Source: JAUNSR01 sp036655355 (GTDB taxonomy: Bacteria > Bacteroidota > Bacteroidia > Bacteroidales > JAUNSR01). Taken from it: a stretch of 64,000 bases of DNA. The notes beneath the pieces are model-generated. The model saw only the letters and a program-made list of their open reading frames with translations, made no database searches and was not told where the DNA came from. Below are positions 1-8,934 of this stretch, one piece after another. The stretch covers positions 1 through 64,000 of the forward strand of contig JAVVQG010000017.1 of the NCBI GenBank assembly GCA_036655355.1. Direction: 5' to 3'. Within the stretch, counting starts at the first letter, position 1; each line of letters opens with the position of its first letter. The position numbers and the translations under genes were made by a program.

Positions 1-8
1 ATAAAGAA

Positions 9-46
9 TGCACCCCAAAAGTTTTTTGTCTAACTTTTGGGGTGCA
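9..46. terminator. Perfect 15-bp hairpin at the left edge
   Basis: Bases 9-23 pair perfectly with 32-46 around an 8-base loop. Bases 53-75 (TTTTTAGACAGCCTCTTCTC) closely match the right arm of the terminator at 37068-37120, so this hairpin probably sits inside the loop of a larger terminator whose left arm lies before the window. It likely ends an upstream gene that is not visible. Confidence 0.5.
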
Positions 47-59
47 CTTCATTTTTAGA

Positions 60-434
60 CAGCCTCTTCTCTTTTAGGTGGGTTTTGATTCAGATTCGCC
101 TAAAATCAAAAAGAGATACCGGTAATGTATACCCGAGAAGCCCTAAGTATTCTTATTCAAAGCATTGAATGGCGTGCTTCAGAGCTTTGGAGAGCACTCT
201 TCAGAGTACTGAAGAGGTAATAATATAGGATTTGTTCGGGATTTTACAAGGATGAATTAAGCGTTCGAATGCTTTTCGTTCCCCTCGCAAACACCCCGCT
301 AACATCACTTTTTGCCATGAATTGAAATAAATAAATCCAAATTCTTAAAAATGGAGGTTATATGTTTTGATTAATAAATATTTAGGGAGGTTCAACTTTT
401 GTATTACAAAAAATACAAAGAGCTTTTCTTTCTT
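60..434. other. Intergenic stretch without a recognised gene
   Basis: There is no convincing gene here. Possible secondary structures are TTTTGATT/AATCAAAA around 83-112 and a nested CTTCAG/CTGAAG dyad at 177-214 with a palindromic core at 196-207. A 31-codon open frame (125-220, plus) has no visible ribosome site and may be chance. No known riboswitch class was recognised. Confidence 0.4.
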
Positions 435-465
435 TTGCTTTTGATCTCTGCAATGCTTATATTTG
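435..465 (+). promoter_or_regulatory. Bacteroidetes-type promoter of the antiporter gene
   Basis: TTG at 435-437, a 20-base spacer and TATATTTG at 458-465 match the Bacteroidetes sigma consensus. Transcription would start near 472, leaving a leader of about 27 bases before the ATG at 499. Confidence 0.75.
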
Positions 466-498
466 AGTAAATAACTTAAAAACAATCAACAACAAAGC

Positions 499-1716
499 AT
501 GAAAAAGATCATCCTTTTATCCTTTTTCTTAATTGCAGGCCTCGTTCTCTCTCAGATTCTTCCGGTCGCATTGGAAAGGGAATTTTACGAACCTCTTAAA
601 CTTGGGTTGGATTCACTCATGTTTATATGTCTTTCGTTTATTATGATCAATGTGGGTCGTGAATTCGAGCTTGACAAACCAAAATGGAAATCCTACGTGG
701 CTGATTACTTCATCGCGATGGCGACCGCGGCAGTGCCTTGGATTATGGTTTCAGTTTATTACATGTTTCTGCTTCCTCCAGAATATTTCGGAGTATGGGA
801 TGCTTGGAAAGAAAACCTGTTAATTGGTCGTTTTGCAGCTCCGACATCAGCCGGAATCTTATTTACAATGCTTGCAGCAGCTGGTTTGCGCCATGTTTGG
901 ATCTATAAGAAAACCCAGGTGTTGGCAATCTTCGACGACTTGGATACCATCCTGTTGATGATTCCGCTTCAGATCATGTTGATCGGGATGAAATGGCAAT
1001 TATTTGTAATTGTCGGAATCATTACGTTCCTTCTTTGGTTCGGATGGAAAAAACTAAGTGCATACAACCCAAATCAGAGTTGGTGGGCGATTCTATTATG
1101 GGCAATCCTAATCGTGGGTGTTTCCAACGGAGTTTATCTGGTGACTAAAAAATTCTTTGGTGCCGAAGGCTCTATCCACATTGAAGTTTTACTTCCTGCC
1201 TTCGTATTGGGTATGGTGATGAATCATCATGCACACGTAAAACACACGAAGATGGAGTTGAAGATGACAGACATCATTTCCTATACATTTATGATGCTTG
1301 TTGGTTTAAGCACACCACTTTTCATCCAGGGAGATTTAAGCGGAGCACAGGGTGCGGGAAGCATCACTGCAGCTCAGCCAATGATGGGCTGGGGAGAAAT
1401 CGCATGGAACGTATTCCTTGTAACTATCCTTTCGAATATCGGCAAATTGGTTCCGTTAGTTTGTTACCGGGATCGTGATATTCGAGAAAGACTGGCTTTA
1501 TCCATCGGTATGTTTACACGTGGTGAGGTTGGGGCCGGAATCTTGATTATCGCGTTAGGCTACAGCCTGGGTGGTCCGATTCTGATCATTTCAATTCTTA
1601 GCTTGGTGTTAAACCTTATCCTAACGGGAGGTTTCGTTATCGTTGTAAAAAGACTGGCCATGTCAGTGTATGGCAAAGATGCGCTTCGAGAAGGTCCCCA
1701 AGAGGAACTATATTAA
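499..1716 (+). CDS. Cation:proton antiporter (sodium/proton exchanger family)
   Basis: A 405-residue, strongly hydrophobic integral membrane protein with about 11-12 predicted membrane segments. The paired acidic motif AIFDDLD near residues 148-154 resembles the double-aspartate ion site of CPA2 antiporters, and a later segment (FTRGEVGAGI, near 338) resembles the second conserved half-helix. It probably exchanges Na+ or K+ for protons at the inner membrane, helping pH and salt balance. There is no C-terminal TrkA/RCK domain, unlike KefC. It is a single gene with its own promoter at 435-465 and a terminator at 1745-1789. The ion cannot be told from sequence. Confidence 0.8.
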   Translation: MKKIILLSFFLIAGLVLSQILPVALEREFYEPLKLGLDSLMFICLSFIMINVGREFELDKPKWKSYVADYFIAMATAAVPWIMVSVYYMFLLPPEYFGVWDAWKENLLIGRFAAPTSAGILFTMLAAAGLRHVWIYKKTQVLAIFDDLDTILLMIPLQIMLIGMKWQLFVIVGIITFLLWFGWKKLSAYNPNQSWWAILLWAILIVGVSNGVYLVTKKFFGAEGSIHIEVLLPAFVLGMVMNHHAHVKHTKMELKMTDIISYTFMMLVGLSTPLFIQGDLSGAQGAGSITAAQPMMGWGEIAWNVFLVTILSNIGKLVPLVCYRDRDIRERLALSIGMFTRGEVGAGILIIALGYSLGGPILIISILSLVLNLILTGGFVIVVKRLAMSVYGKDALREGPQEELY

Positions 1717-1744
1717 TATCTGAATAGAAAAGGTCTTGAATAAA

Positions 1745-1789
1745 AAAGGAGGTTGTCCGAAAACAAAATGTTTTCAGACAACCTCCTTT
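1745..1789. terminator. Bidirectional terminator, GTCCGAAAAC family
   Basis: Bases 1745-1757 pair with 1777-1789, then one mismatch, then GAAAAC pairs with GTTTTC around a 5-base loop. A-rich and T-rich flanks let it serve both the antiporter (plus) and prmA (minus). It shares its core (GTCCGAAAAC ... GTTTT-AGAC) with the hairpin at 37068-37120. Confidence 0.8.
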
Positions 1790-1808
1790 GTATTTAGAGG
1801 GGTTATTT

Positions 1809-2651
1809 TTACGGCTTCACAAATTTAACCGCTACCCAACGGTTCTTCTCACGGTGATGTTCGAAAACCAATCCTTGTTTTTCCGCCTCTTCACGGATTG
1901 CAGGTATATCATCCACATAGAAGCCACTCATTAGGATTACAGATCCCGAATGCATGCATTTTGCGTAATGACACAGGTCATTCAAAAGAATGTTCCGATT
2001 AATATTGGCAAAAATCACATCGTAAGTACGTCCGTCCGCTAAAAGAGTTGCATCCCCGCATTGAACTTCAATATTTTCGGTACGATTCAATTTTACATTT
2101 TCATTGGCATTATCACAAACCCAATCGTCAATATCGATTGCACGAGCAGGATTAGCCCCTTTCATCACAGCTAGAATAGCTAGTACCGCCGTACCGCATC
2201 CCATATCCAGAACGCTTTTTCCTGTAAAATCGAAATCCAGGATCTCAGCAAGAATCTGACTGGTCGTTTCGTGGTGACCTGTTCCAAATGCCATTTTAGG
2301 ATCGATCAGAATATCGTATTTTGCTTCAGGAACATCTGTATGAAAAGTGGAGTGAATCACACATTCATTGCCGATAACGATTGGTTGAAAATAGTTTTTC
2401 TCCCACTCTTCGTTCCAGTTCTTTTGTTCAATCTCAGCTACCTCATAAGAAATCTCGGCTTCCATCGGAAACTCTTCGATTGCGACATCCAACAGCGTCT
2501 GATCAAATAGATTTTCATTCACATACGCCTTAAGCGTTTCATCTTCCACAACAAAGCTCTCATAACCAGCTTCTCCAAGTGAAGCAGAGATCAAATCAGT
2601 TGCAATTTCCGAAAAAGGAATAATTCTTAAAGTTACCTCGTAATAATTCAT
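1809..2651 (-). CDS. prmA: Ribosomal protein L11 methyltransferase
   Basis: This SAM-dependent enzyme trimethylates ribosomal protein L11. The 280-residue product has an N-terminal substrate-recognition region and a C-terminal Rossmann methyltransferase domain with the SAM motif VLDMGCGTAVLAI and the PrmA hallmark DPKMAFGTGHHETT before it. A longer frame opens at 2690, but MNYYEVTLRI at 2651 matches the family N-terminus, so that start was chosen. It is monocistronic and convergent with the antiporter. A minus-strand TATCTTTG at 2765-2772 could be its -7 element, though no good TTG lies at the right distance. Confidence 0.93.
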   Translation of the reverse strand: MNYYEVTLRIIPFSEIATDLISASLGEAGYESFVVEDETLKAYVNENLFDQTLLDVAIEEFPMEAEISYEVAEIEQKNWNEEWEKNYFQPIVIGNECVIHSTFHTDVPEAKYDILIDPKMAFGTGHHETTSQILAEILDFDFTGKSVLDMGCGTAVLAILAVMKGANPARAIDIDDWVCDNANENVKLNRTENIEVQCGDATLLADGRTYDVIFANINRNILLNDLCHYAKCMHSGSVILMSGFYVDDIPAIREEAEKQGLVFEHHREKNRWVAVKFVKP

Positions 2652-2681
2652 TATATATGTGTTAATTTTTCGCAATACAAG

Positions 2682-2711
2682 TTGATTCAAAGAATACTAT
2701 TCTTATATTTG
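2682..2711 (+). promoter_or_regulatory. Promoter of the Trp-rich secreted protein gene
   Basis: TTG at 2682-2684, a 19-base spacer and TATATTTG at 2704-2711 match the Bacteroidetes consensus. The resulting leader is about 80 bases. A strong GGAGG just before the ATG at 2801 is unusual for this phylum and supports that start. Confidence 0.75.
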
Positions 2712-2800
2712 TAATAAGCTGGCAAGTAGTATTATTTCGACTCACCGGCGTTTACTTAATTGCACAAAGATAATAATTAAAGTAAGAAGGAGGAACTACA

Positions 2801-4174
2801 ATGAAAGCAAAAGTATTCGTAACATTGCTGACTGTTATTACCGGATCCGCCATCGGTTTTGCTCAGTCAAAGTATGTCCCTGAAGACGACATCTATTACC
2901 AGCCGAACAAAAGTAACGAAATTGTAGAAAAGAAAAAGGCCGAAGCTCAAAAGAAAGTACAGCCTCAAAATTCTGTTTCAACATATTCTAACCAAACTAC
3001 TCCAAAAGAAAGAAATGCGTCCACTCCTTCCGAGCGAAGTGTGGATGAATACAATCGTCGCGGCTCTTCTGAGAACACAGAAACCCAATACGATTATGAT
3101 CAGGAGGCAGTTTCTTATGACGCCGAACCGGTAGAAAGCGGATATTACCTTAACGGATTCAACGGGAACAGTTCTGACTTTGAATACGCTGAACGTATTC
3201 GCAAATTTCACAATCCCAAATTCACAATTCACATCAGCGATCCTGCTTACACAGATATCTACTTCCTAAATCAAACCGATTGGAATGTATATGTAGACGG
3301 GAATTACGCATGGATAACTCCTACCTGGACCAACCGTTGGTCTTGGGACTATAGGTGGAGTCCTTTTGCATACACTTCTCTTTCATGGAGATTTAACACA
3401 TGGGGATGGAATAGCTGGCCTTGGAGCAGTTGGGCTTGGAACAATTGGATGTGGGGGGGATACCCTTCTTTCGGCTGCAACGATTGGTATTGGGGAAGTG
3501 CACACGGACCGTCATGGGGACATTACCCTAATTGGGGACATACTCCGGATTGGGGACACCGTCCGATTTACCCGGGAAGCAACAAACCGCACCGACCAAA
3601 CTACGGACATAATTCAGGAAACTCAGGTAATTCGCGTCCACTAATTAATCCGAACAGAAATAATGACCGTAATTACGGTACTTCAGGCCGACCATCCAAC
3701 GAAAGACCTTCCGGCATACAAACCAGACCAACGGGCAACACGTCTCGGCCGTCCGGTGAAAACGGAGCGGTCACCAGACCATCTGGAAGTGGACTGCGCC
3801 CATCCGGTAACGGAAGCCGCCCATCTGGCGTAGGAAACAGACCTGCCGGTGACTACACCCGACCTGCAGGAAATGTAAACCGTCCGTCGGGAAGCGATTC
3901 AAGACCTTCCGGAAATGTAAGCCGTCCTACAGGAAATGTGACTCGTCCGTCAGGAAATACAACCAGACCGAGCGGAAACACAAACAGCAGACCGGCAACG
4001 GATCGGACAACTCGTCCGGGCAGAGATTATAACGAGCAGAGATCCAACTCTACGGTTATCACTACAGACAGTTATAACAGTGGAAGAAACAACTCCGGCA
4101 ACTCTTATAATTCTGGCTCATCGAGTTCCGGTTCAAGAAGCTCTTCGGGCAACAGAACTGGCGGCCGCAGATAA
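2801..4174 (+). CDS. Secreted Trp-rich, RPSG-repeat low-complexity protein
   Basis: A 457-residue protein of unknown function. Residues 1-21 form a signal peptide (cleavage near GFA-QS). Residues about 25-125 are polar and charged. Residues about 165-265 hold roughly 20 tryptophans with many Gly, Ser, Tyr and Asn. From about 285 on there are many short RP[ST]GN-like repeats, ending in a Ser/Gly/Asn tail with basic residues. This looks like a surface or periplasmic matrix protein, perhaps disordered. It has its own promoter at 2682-2711 and a good GGAGG ribosome site. The porin-like gene at 4321 follows on the same strand and may be co-transcribed. Similar low-complexity proteins occur in Bacteroidales, but no enzymatic domain is visible. 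Confidence 0.8.
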   Translation: MKAKVFVTLLTVITGSAIGFAQSKYVPEDDIYYQPNKSNEIVEKKKAEAQKKVQPQNSVSTYSNQTTPKERNASTPSERSVDEYNRRGSSENTETQYDYDQEAVSYDAEPVESGYYLNGFNGNSSDFEYAERIRKFHNPKFTIHISDPAYTDIYFLNQTDWNVYVDGNYAWITPTWTNRWSWDYRWSPFAYTSLSWRFNTWGWNSWPWSSWAWNNWMWGGYPSFGCNDWYWGSAHGPSWGHYPNWGHTPDWGHRPIYPGSNKPHRPNYGHNSGNSGNSRPLINPNRNNDRNYGTSGRPSNERPSGIQTRPTGNTSRPSGENGAVTRPSGSGLRPSGNGSRPSGVGNRPAGDYTRPAGNVNRPSGSDSRPSGNVSRPTGNVTRPSGNTTRPSGNTNSRPATDRTTRPGRDYNEQRSNSTVITTDSYNSGRNNSGNSYNSGSSSSGSRSSSGNRTGGRR

Positions 4175-4320
4175 TATTTTTCAAGAATCATCATACAGCC
4201 ATCAGCATTACACTGTCTTTGCTCAGAAACAGAACTTTCTTTTCGCGGACAATGTTATACTGATGGCTTTTGTTTATTTTTCAGCTCTTGTATAACCGCT
4301 ATTTAATTCATAAAAACGAT

Positions 4321-5934
4321 ATGAAGCGAAATTCAATCCTGGGCGTTGCACTCTTTGCAGCGTCGGTAGTATCGGCACAGGAAATGACCGATGCTTACAG
4401 ATATACAAAAAAAGAAATTGTTGGAACGGCCCGATACATGGGAATGGCCGGAGCTTTCGGCGCATTAGGGGGCGACATCAGCACACTTTCTCAGAACCCT
4501 GCGGGTATCGGTGTATATAGAAGTTCCGAAGTTGTAGCAACCATGGCGTTGGGAGGAGTGGAAACCAACACCTCGATGCCTACTAACAGCCTTGATGTTA
4601 CCGGTGAAAAATGGAAACAGGGTAAATTCAATATCAACTTCAACAACCTTGGGTATGTCGGAACATTCAAAACCGGCAAAAGAGAAGGATTGGTAAATTT
4701 CAATGTGGGTTTCGCATTCAACAGACAAGGTGGAGAGAAACGGAAGTATACTGTCACTCAAAATTACATGGCTAGCTCTCTTACCGACTACATAGCTGTA
4801 GGCGCAACAAACTGGGGCGGCGACCCGGGTAAATTACTTGACACCTCTAATCCAAAATACGACCCGTATTACGATTCGGGAGCTCCATGGCTAACTGTTC
4901 TTGCCTATAATACAGGTTTGTTACGTGCTCAAAACAACGGAAATTCTTACACCTACTCCTCACCTTCCGAATTAGCCGGTCTGGCGGTAGGAGGCGATTT
5001 ACTGGTAGAAGAGAAAAGTCGCATCGATGAATACACTTTTAATGTTGGTGGCAACTTTTCCAACATCGTTTATTGGGGATTGGGACTCGGCGTATCTGAC
5101 CTGAATTTCGAACAACGCATCTCGTACGACGAATTCTATTGGGATCCAAACAATGCTAATTCAAATCCGTTGGATAACACCAATTACCGTTTATCGAATT
5201 ATCTAAAGACTACCGGAACAGGAATCAATGTGAAAGCCGGATTAATTATCCGTCCTACAAACATGCTCCGTCTGGGTGTTGCCGTTCATACGCCTACATG
5301 GTATCACATGACCGATAATTTCATCGGGAAAATTAATGTCTATGAAAAATTACCCGGAACACCTTGGGAAATCATGGACACACCTGAAGATTACATTGAC
5401 TACAGAATGGACACGCCATGGAAGTATCAGTTCAGTACAGCTTTGATTTTGGGTAAAAACGGAATTTTAAGTTTTGAATATGATCTGGAAGATTATTCTC
5501 AGATACGTTTAGCGAACGATAATGGCGAAGAATATGCTTTTGCAGATCAGAATGCGGATATGAAGGCGCAACTGAAAATGATGAATACATTTAAAGTGGG
5601 TGCAGAATGGAGGTTGACTCCCCTCGTAAGTGTTCGTTTGGGATATGCCAACCAATCTACTGCTTATGACAAGCGTATTTTAAACAATCAGGCTCAGGTA
5701 TTCGTAGCAGGAACCATTCCAAACTACGTAATCGACCGTGGTACACAATATTATACAGCCGGCTTGGGTTATCGCATGGGTAGTTTCTTTACAGACATGG
5801 CGTTTGTTTGGAAATCCAACCAACAAGATGCTTACCTCTTCCCGGAAGTTAGCAATGCGAACATCCTTTCGGAAAAATCGAAACTGACAACGGATTCATT
5901 CAAGTTCTTATTGACACTCGGATACAAATTCTAA
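4321..5934 (+). CDS. OmpP1/FadL-family outer-membrane protein
   Basis: A 537-residue outer-membrane beta-barrel. A signal peptide (MKRNSILGVALFAASVVSA-Q) is followed by the typical N-terminal region RYMGMAGAFGALGGDISTLSQNPAG, shared by the OmpP1/FadL/TodX family, and the chain ends in aromatic F (LGYKF), as barrel proteins do. The start at 4321 is used because the longer frame from 4270 would precede the signal peptide. Members take up hydrophobic compounds. In Bacteroidetes they are often labelled hemin receptor without proof. The substrate here is unknown. It lies 146 bases after the Trp-rich gene, on the same strand. Confidence 0.85.
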   Translation: MKRNSILGVALFAASVVSAQEMTDAYRYTKKEIVGTARYMGMAGAFGALGGDISTLSQNPAGIGVYRSSEVVATMALGGVETNTSMPTNSLDVTGEKWKQGKFNINFNNLGYVGTFKTGKREGLVNFNVGFAFNRQGGEKRKYTVTQNYMASSLTDYIAVGATNWGGDPGKLLDTSNPKYDPYYDSGAPWLTVLAYNTGLLRAQNNGNSYTYSSPSELAGLAVGGDLLVEEKSRIDEYTFNVGGNFSNIVYWGLGLGVSDLNFEQRISYDEFYWDPNNANSNPLDNTNYRLSNYLKTTGTGINVKAGLIIRPTNMLRLGVAVHTPTWYHMTDNFIGKINVYEKLPGTPWEIMDTPEDYIDYRMDTPWKYQFSTALILGKNGILSFEYDLEDYSQIRLANDNGEEYAFADQNADMKAQLKMMNTFKVGAEWRLTPLVSVRLGYANQSTAYDKRILNNQAQVFVAGTIPNYVIDRGTQYYTAGLGYRMGSFFTDMAFVWKSNQQDAYLFPEVSNANILSEKSKLTTDSFKFLLTLGYKF

Positions 5935-5945
5935 GCTAGAATAGA

Positions 5946-5992
5946 TACAACAAATGCCCCGAAGAGAATTCTCTTTCGGGGCATTTGTTGTA
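5946..5992. terminator. Bidirectional terminator between convergent genes
   Basis: ACAACAAATGCCCCGAA pairs with TTCGGGGCATTTGTTGT and the pairing continues through GAG/CTC with one bulge. It serves the porin gene (plus) and the DUF2461 gene (minus). Confidence 0.85.
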
Positions 5993-6018
5993 TAATGACT
6001 AGATCTTTATTCCTTTAC

Positions 6019-6726
6019 TCACGAATCAAATTCGGTAAAATCTTGAACCACATGATCTAAAAATTGATTAAAAGGATAAGCTACGGATAATATCCGGACA
6101 GATTTAGCTACCCATTCTTCATCAAAAAAATCATCATTTAAGGTTTTCTCTACAAAATAATCCTTTAACATCAAGAAATGACCATCCGAAAAATCTTTCG
6201 GAAAACCTTTTGGCATCGTTTTCAAGGAACTCCCCTGTACACCGTGGAATAAATCCTCAAACCGTCGCTCTTCAACAATCTCCTTGAATTCATCGATATT
6301 CTCGAAAATTTCCTTGCGAAACATCTTCAAAAGTTTAGGATCAGGATGCCAAACCCCAGCCGCTAAGACACAATTTCCAGGTTCTATATGAAGATAATAC
6401 CCTGGATACTCACTCTTTTTTCCTCCTTTCGTAATCCAAGCTCCGAAATGTGTCTTGTAAGGAGTCTTGTCATTCGAAAATCGCGTATCCCGATAAATCC
6501 TGAATATACAATCTTTCGCCTGCAAACCTTTTACACGCTCATCGAAGGTAGCAATCCCTTCAATTAACTCTTGGGTCATAAACTCAAAGACCTTACGCAG
6601 GGTATCATACTCCTCCTTATGTTCTTGGAACCATTCGCGGTCATTATGACTAGCTAGACTCCTCAGAAATTTGAACATCTCCTTCATAATTCGGGGGGTA
6701 TTTTGAATAATCTCTGTATTTTTCAT
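6019..6726 (-). CDS. DUF2461 domain-containing protein
   Basis: A 235-residue soluble protein of the DUF2461 family (TIGR02453 type), function unknown. Visible family features are the N-terminal LRSLASHNDREWFQEHKEEY, then FRIYRDTRFSNDKTPYKTHFGAW, and YYLHIEPGNCVLAAGVWHPDP in the middle. The start at 6726 gives the expected family N-terminus; the open frame to 6804 begins at a GTG and adds an unlikely hydrophobic stretch. It is divergent from the OPT transporter gene (101 bases between the starts), so the two may share a regulatory region. Confidence 0.85.
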   Translation of the reverse strand: MKNTEIIQNTPRIMKEMFKFLRSLASHNDREWFQEHKEEYDTLRKVFEFMTQELIEGIATFDERVKGLQAKDCIFRIYRDTRFSNDKTPYKTHFGAWITKGGKKSEYPGYYLHIEPGNCVLAAGVWHPDPKLLKMFRKEIFENIDEFKEIVEERRFEDLFHGVQGSSLKTMPKGFPKDFSDGHFLMLKDYFVEKTLNDDFFDEEWVAKSVRILSVAYPFNQFLDHVVQDFTEFDS

Positions 6727-6826
6727 ATTTTTACTGTATTTATGTTTAATACAGCATAAATATATAACAATTGACAAAGTATTTAGTTTAAAAAATCGCA
6801 TCACATCATTTTTAAAACATAATCAC

Positions 6827-8818
6827 ATGAAAGAAGAAAAATCAAGACCGGGAGGACTCCCGGAAAACGCCTTCCGACCGTTAAAACCGGGCGAAACGTA
6901 TCATCCAATCCTACCGGCTGATCAAAAATTCCAAGGCGTAAACCTATGGTCCGTATCCTGGGGTATCATCATGGCAATCTTATTCTCTGCAGCTGCTGCT
7001 TACCTTGGATTAAAAGTGGGACAGGTATTTGAAGCTGCCATTCCAATTGCAATTATTGCTGTGGGACTTTCCAATGCCGGAAAACGGAAACATGCATTGG
7101 GCGAAAATGTGATGATTCAATCCATCGGGGCATGTTCAGGCGTGATCGTAGCAGGTGCGATCTTCACGTTGCCTGCGCTGTATATTCTTCAGGCAAAATA
7201 TCCTGAATTGACGGTAAACTTCATGAATATCTTTTTGAGTTCACTTTTAGGAGGTATTTTGGGTATATTGTTTTTGATTCCGTTCCGTAAATATTTCGTA
7301 TCCGAAATGCACGGGCAATACCCATTCCCGGAAGCTACGGCTACAACACAGGTTTTGGTAACGGGCGAAGAAGGCAGCAATCAGGCTAAACCGTTGATTT
7401 TAGCGGGTGTCATCGGCGGGGTATATGATTTCATCATCGCTACTTTCGGCTGGTGGAACGAAACGTTCTCTTCGCGTGCGATCGGATTCGGACAGATGAT
7501 TGCAGAAAGAGGAAAAGCAATGTTCAAACTTAATGTCGGAGCTGCCGTGGTAGGTCTAGGATACATTGTAGGATTGAAATATTGTGCAATCATCACCTTC
7601 GGATCGCTTTTCATCTGGTGGGTAGTTGACCCGTTGATGAACCTTTTCTTTTACGATCGGATTTTAGCGTTTGAAAATCCGAATATCACAGAAACCGTAG
7701 GAAACATGAGTGCAGAAACCATTTTCCTTACCTATGGTCGCCAAATCGGTATCGGAGCCATTGCAATGGCCGGACTAATCGGCATATGGAACTCGCGCGG
7801 AGTGATCAAAAGCGCAGGGTCTCTGGCTGCTCGCGAATTTAAGGTGAAAGATACTTCTAAGATTGAAAACGTAAAAAGAACGGAGAAAGATCTTTCGATG
7901 AAATTTATCGCTATCGCCGCTGTGGTGGCATTAACGGTTATTCTCCTATTCTTCTGGTTGGGAGTTATCGGAAATTTAGGACAGGCATTGATTGCATGGG
8001 TCGTAGTTACAGCTATTGCATTTTTGTTTACTACGGTTGCGGCAACTGCGATTGCAATTGTGGGATCAAACCCGGTATCCGGAATGACGCTAATGACTCT
8101 TATCCTAGCCTCTGTGATTTTGGTTGCAATCGGACTAAAAGGCACTTCCGGAATGATCGCATCGTTGGTGATCGGAGGAGTTGTGTGTACAGCCCTATCA
8201 ATGGCAGGTGGATTCATCACCGACCTTAAGATCGGATATTGGACGGGAGTTACACCGAAAGCACAGGAAACATGGAAATTCCTTGGAACATTGGTATCCG
8301 CTGCTACGGTGGGAGGAGTTATCCTTATTCTGAACAAAACATATGGATTTACATCTGGCGCTTTAGCAGCGCCACAGGCGAATGCGATGGCGGCAGTTAT
8401 CGAACCGCTGATGACCGGTGCAGGCGCTCCTTGGGCACTCTATGGAATCGGGGCATTAATTGCATTGATTCTGTTCTTCATTAAAATTCCACCATTGGCA
8501 TTTGCATTGGGGATGTTTATTCCGATCGATCTCAACTTGCCTCTTTTGATTGGTGGTGCAATCAATTGGTATGTTGGTTCTCGTTCAAAAGATCAAGCTC
8601 TAAATACGGCTCGTGTAGAGAAAGGTAATCTACTTGCATCCGGATTCATCGCCGGTGGGGCATTGATGGGAGTGGTTAGTGCTTTGTTACGATTCGGAGG
8701 ATTGAACTTCGTTAACGAAGAGTGGTTGGCTACTTCGGCTTCTCAATGGACCGGTTTAGGCATGTATGCATTGTTGCTGATCTATTTCACAATCAGCGCC
8801 ATGAAAGTAAAGAAATAA
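6827..8818 (+). CDS. OPT-family oligopeptide transporter
   Basis: A 663-residue integral membrane protein with about 14-16 membrane segments. The opening region (GETYHPILPAD followed by WGIIMAILFSAAAAYLGLKVGQVFEAAIPIA) is diagnostic of the prokaryotic OPT/YSL family (TIGR00733 type). Members import peptides or metal chelates with protons; peptide uptake is the usual assumption for anaerobic Bacteroidales. It is monocistronic and ends at the hairpin 8847-8880. Nothing in the sequence shows which substrate is used. Confidence 0.92.
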   Translation: MKEEKSRPGGLPENAFRPLKPGETYHPILPADQKFQGVNLWSVSWGIIMAILFSAAAAYLGLKVGQVFEAAIPIAIIAVGLSNAGKRKHALGENVMIQSIGACSGVIVAGAIFTLPALYILQAKYPELTVNFMNIFLSSLLGGILGILFLIPFRKYFVSEMHGQYPFPEATATTQVLVTGEEGSNQAKPLILAGVIGGVYDFIIATFGWWNETFSSRAIGFGQMIAERGKAMFKLNVGAAVVGLGYIVGLKYCAIITFGSLFIWWVVDPLMNLFFYDRILAFENPNITETVGNMSAETIFLTYGRQIGIGAIAMAGLIGIWNSRGVIKSAGSLAAREFKVKDTSKIENVKRTEKDLSMKFIAIAAVVALTVILLFFWLGVIGNLGQALIAWVVVTAIAFLFTTVAATAIAIVGSNPVSGMTLMTLILASVILVAIGLKGTSGMIASLVIGGVVCTALSMAGGFITDLKIGYWTGVTPKAQETWKFLGTLVSAATVGGVILILNKTYGFTSGALAAPQANAMAAVIEPLMTGAGAPWALYGIGALIALILFFIKIPPLAFALGMFIPIDLNLPLLIGGAINWYVGSRSKDQALNTARVEKGNLLASGFIAGGALMGVVSALLRFGGLNFVNEEWLATSASQWTGLGMYALLLIYFTISAMKVKK

Positions 8819-8846
8819 AGATATTACCCCTTTCGGGAATACAACC

Positions 8847-8885
8847 AAGGGCGATTCGGATTAATTTCCGGATCGCCCTTTTTCT
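8847..8885 (+). terminator. Terminator after the OPT transporter gene
   Basis: AAGGGCGATTCGGA pairs with TCCGGATCGCCCTT (one G-U pair) at 8847-8880, followed by a T-run. It may also stop iorB transcription coming from the right. Confidence 0.85.
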
Positions 8886-8934
8886 TTCTATTCTGGTTAG
8901 AATTGATATCCTTTTATTATTTATCGCATTTCCG

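Noticed and set aside
125..220. 31-codon open frame in the left intergenic region
   Set aside because: It has no ribosome site, no promoter and no recognisable similarity; a peptide of this length is expected by chance.
7732..8337. 201-codon open frame on the minus strand inside the OPT transporter gene
   Set aside because: It is antisense to a clear membrane protein and its composition follows the complement of hydrophobic codons; no family match was seen.
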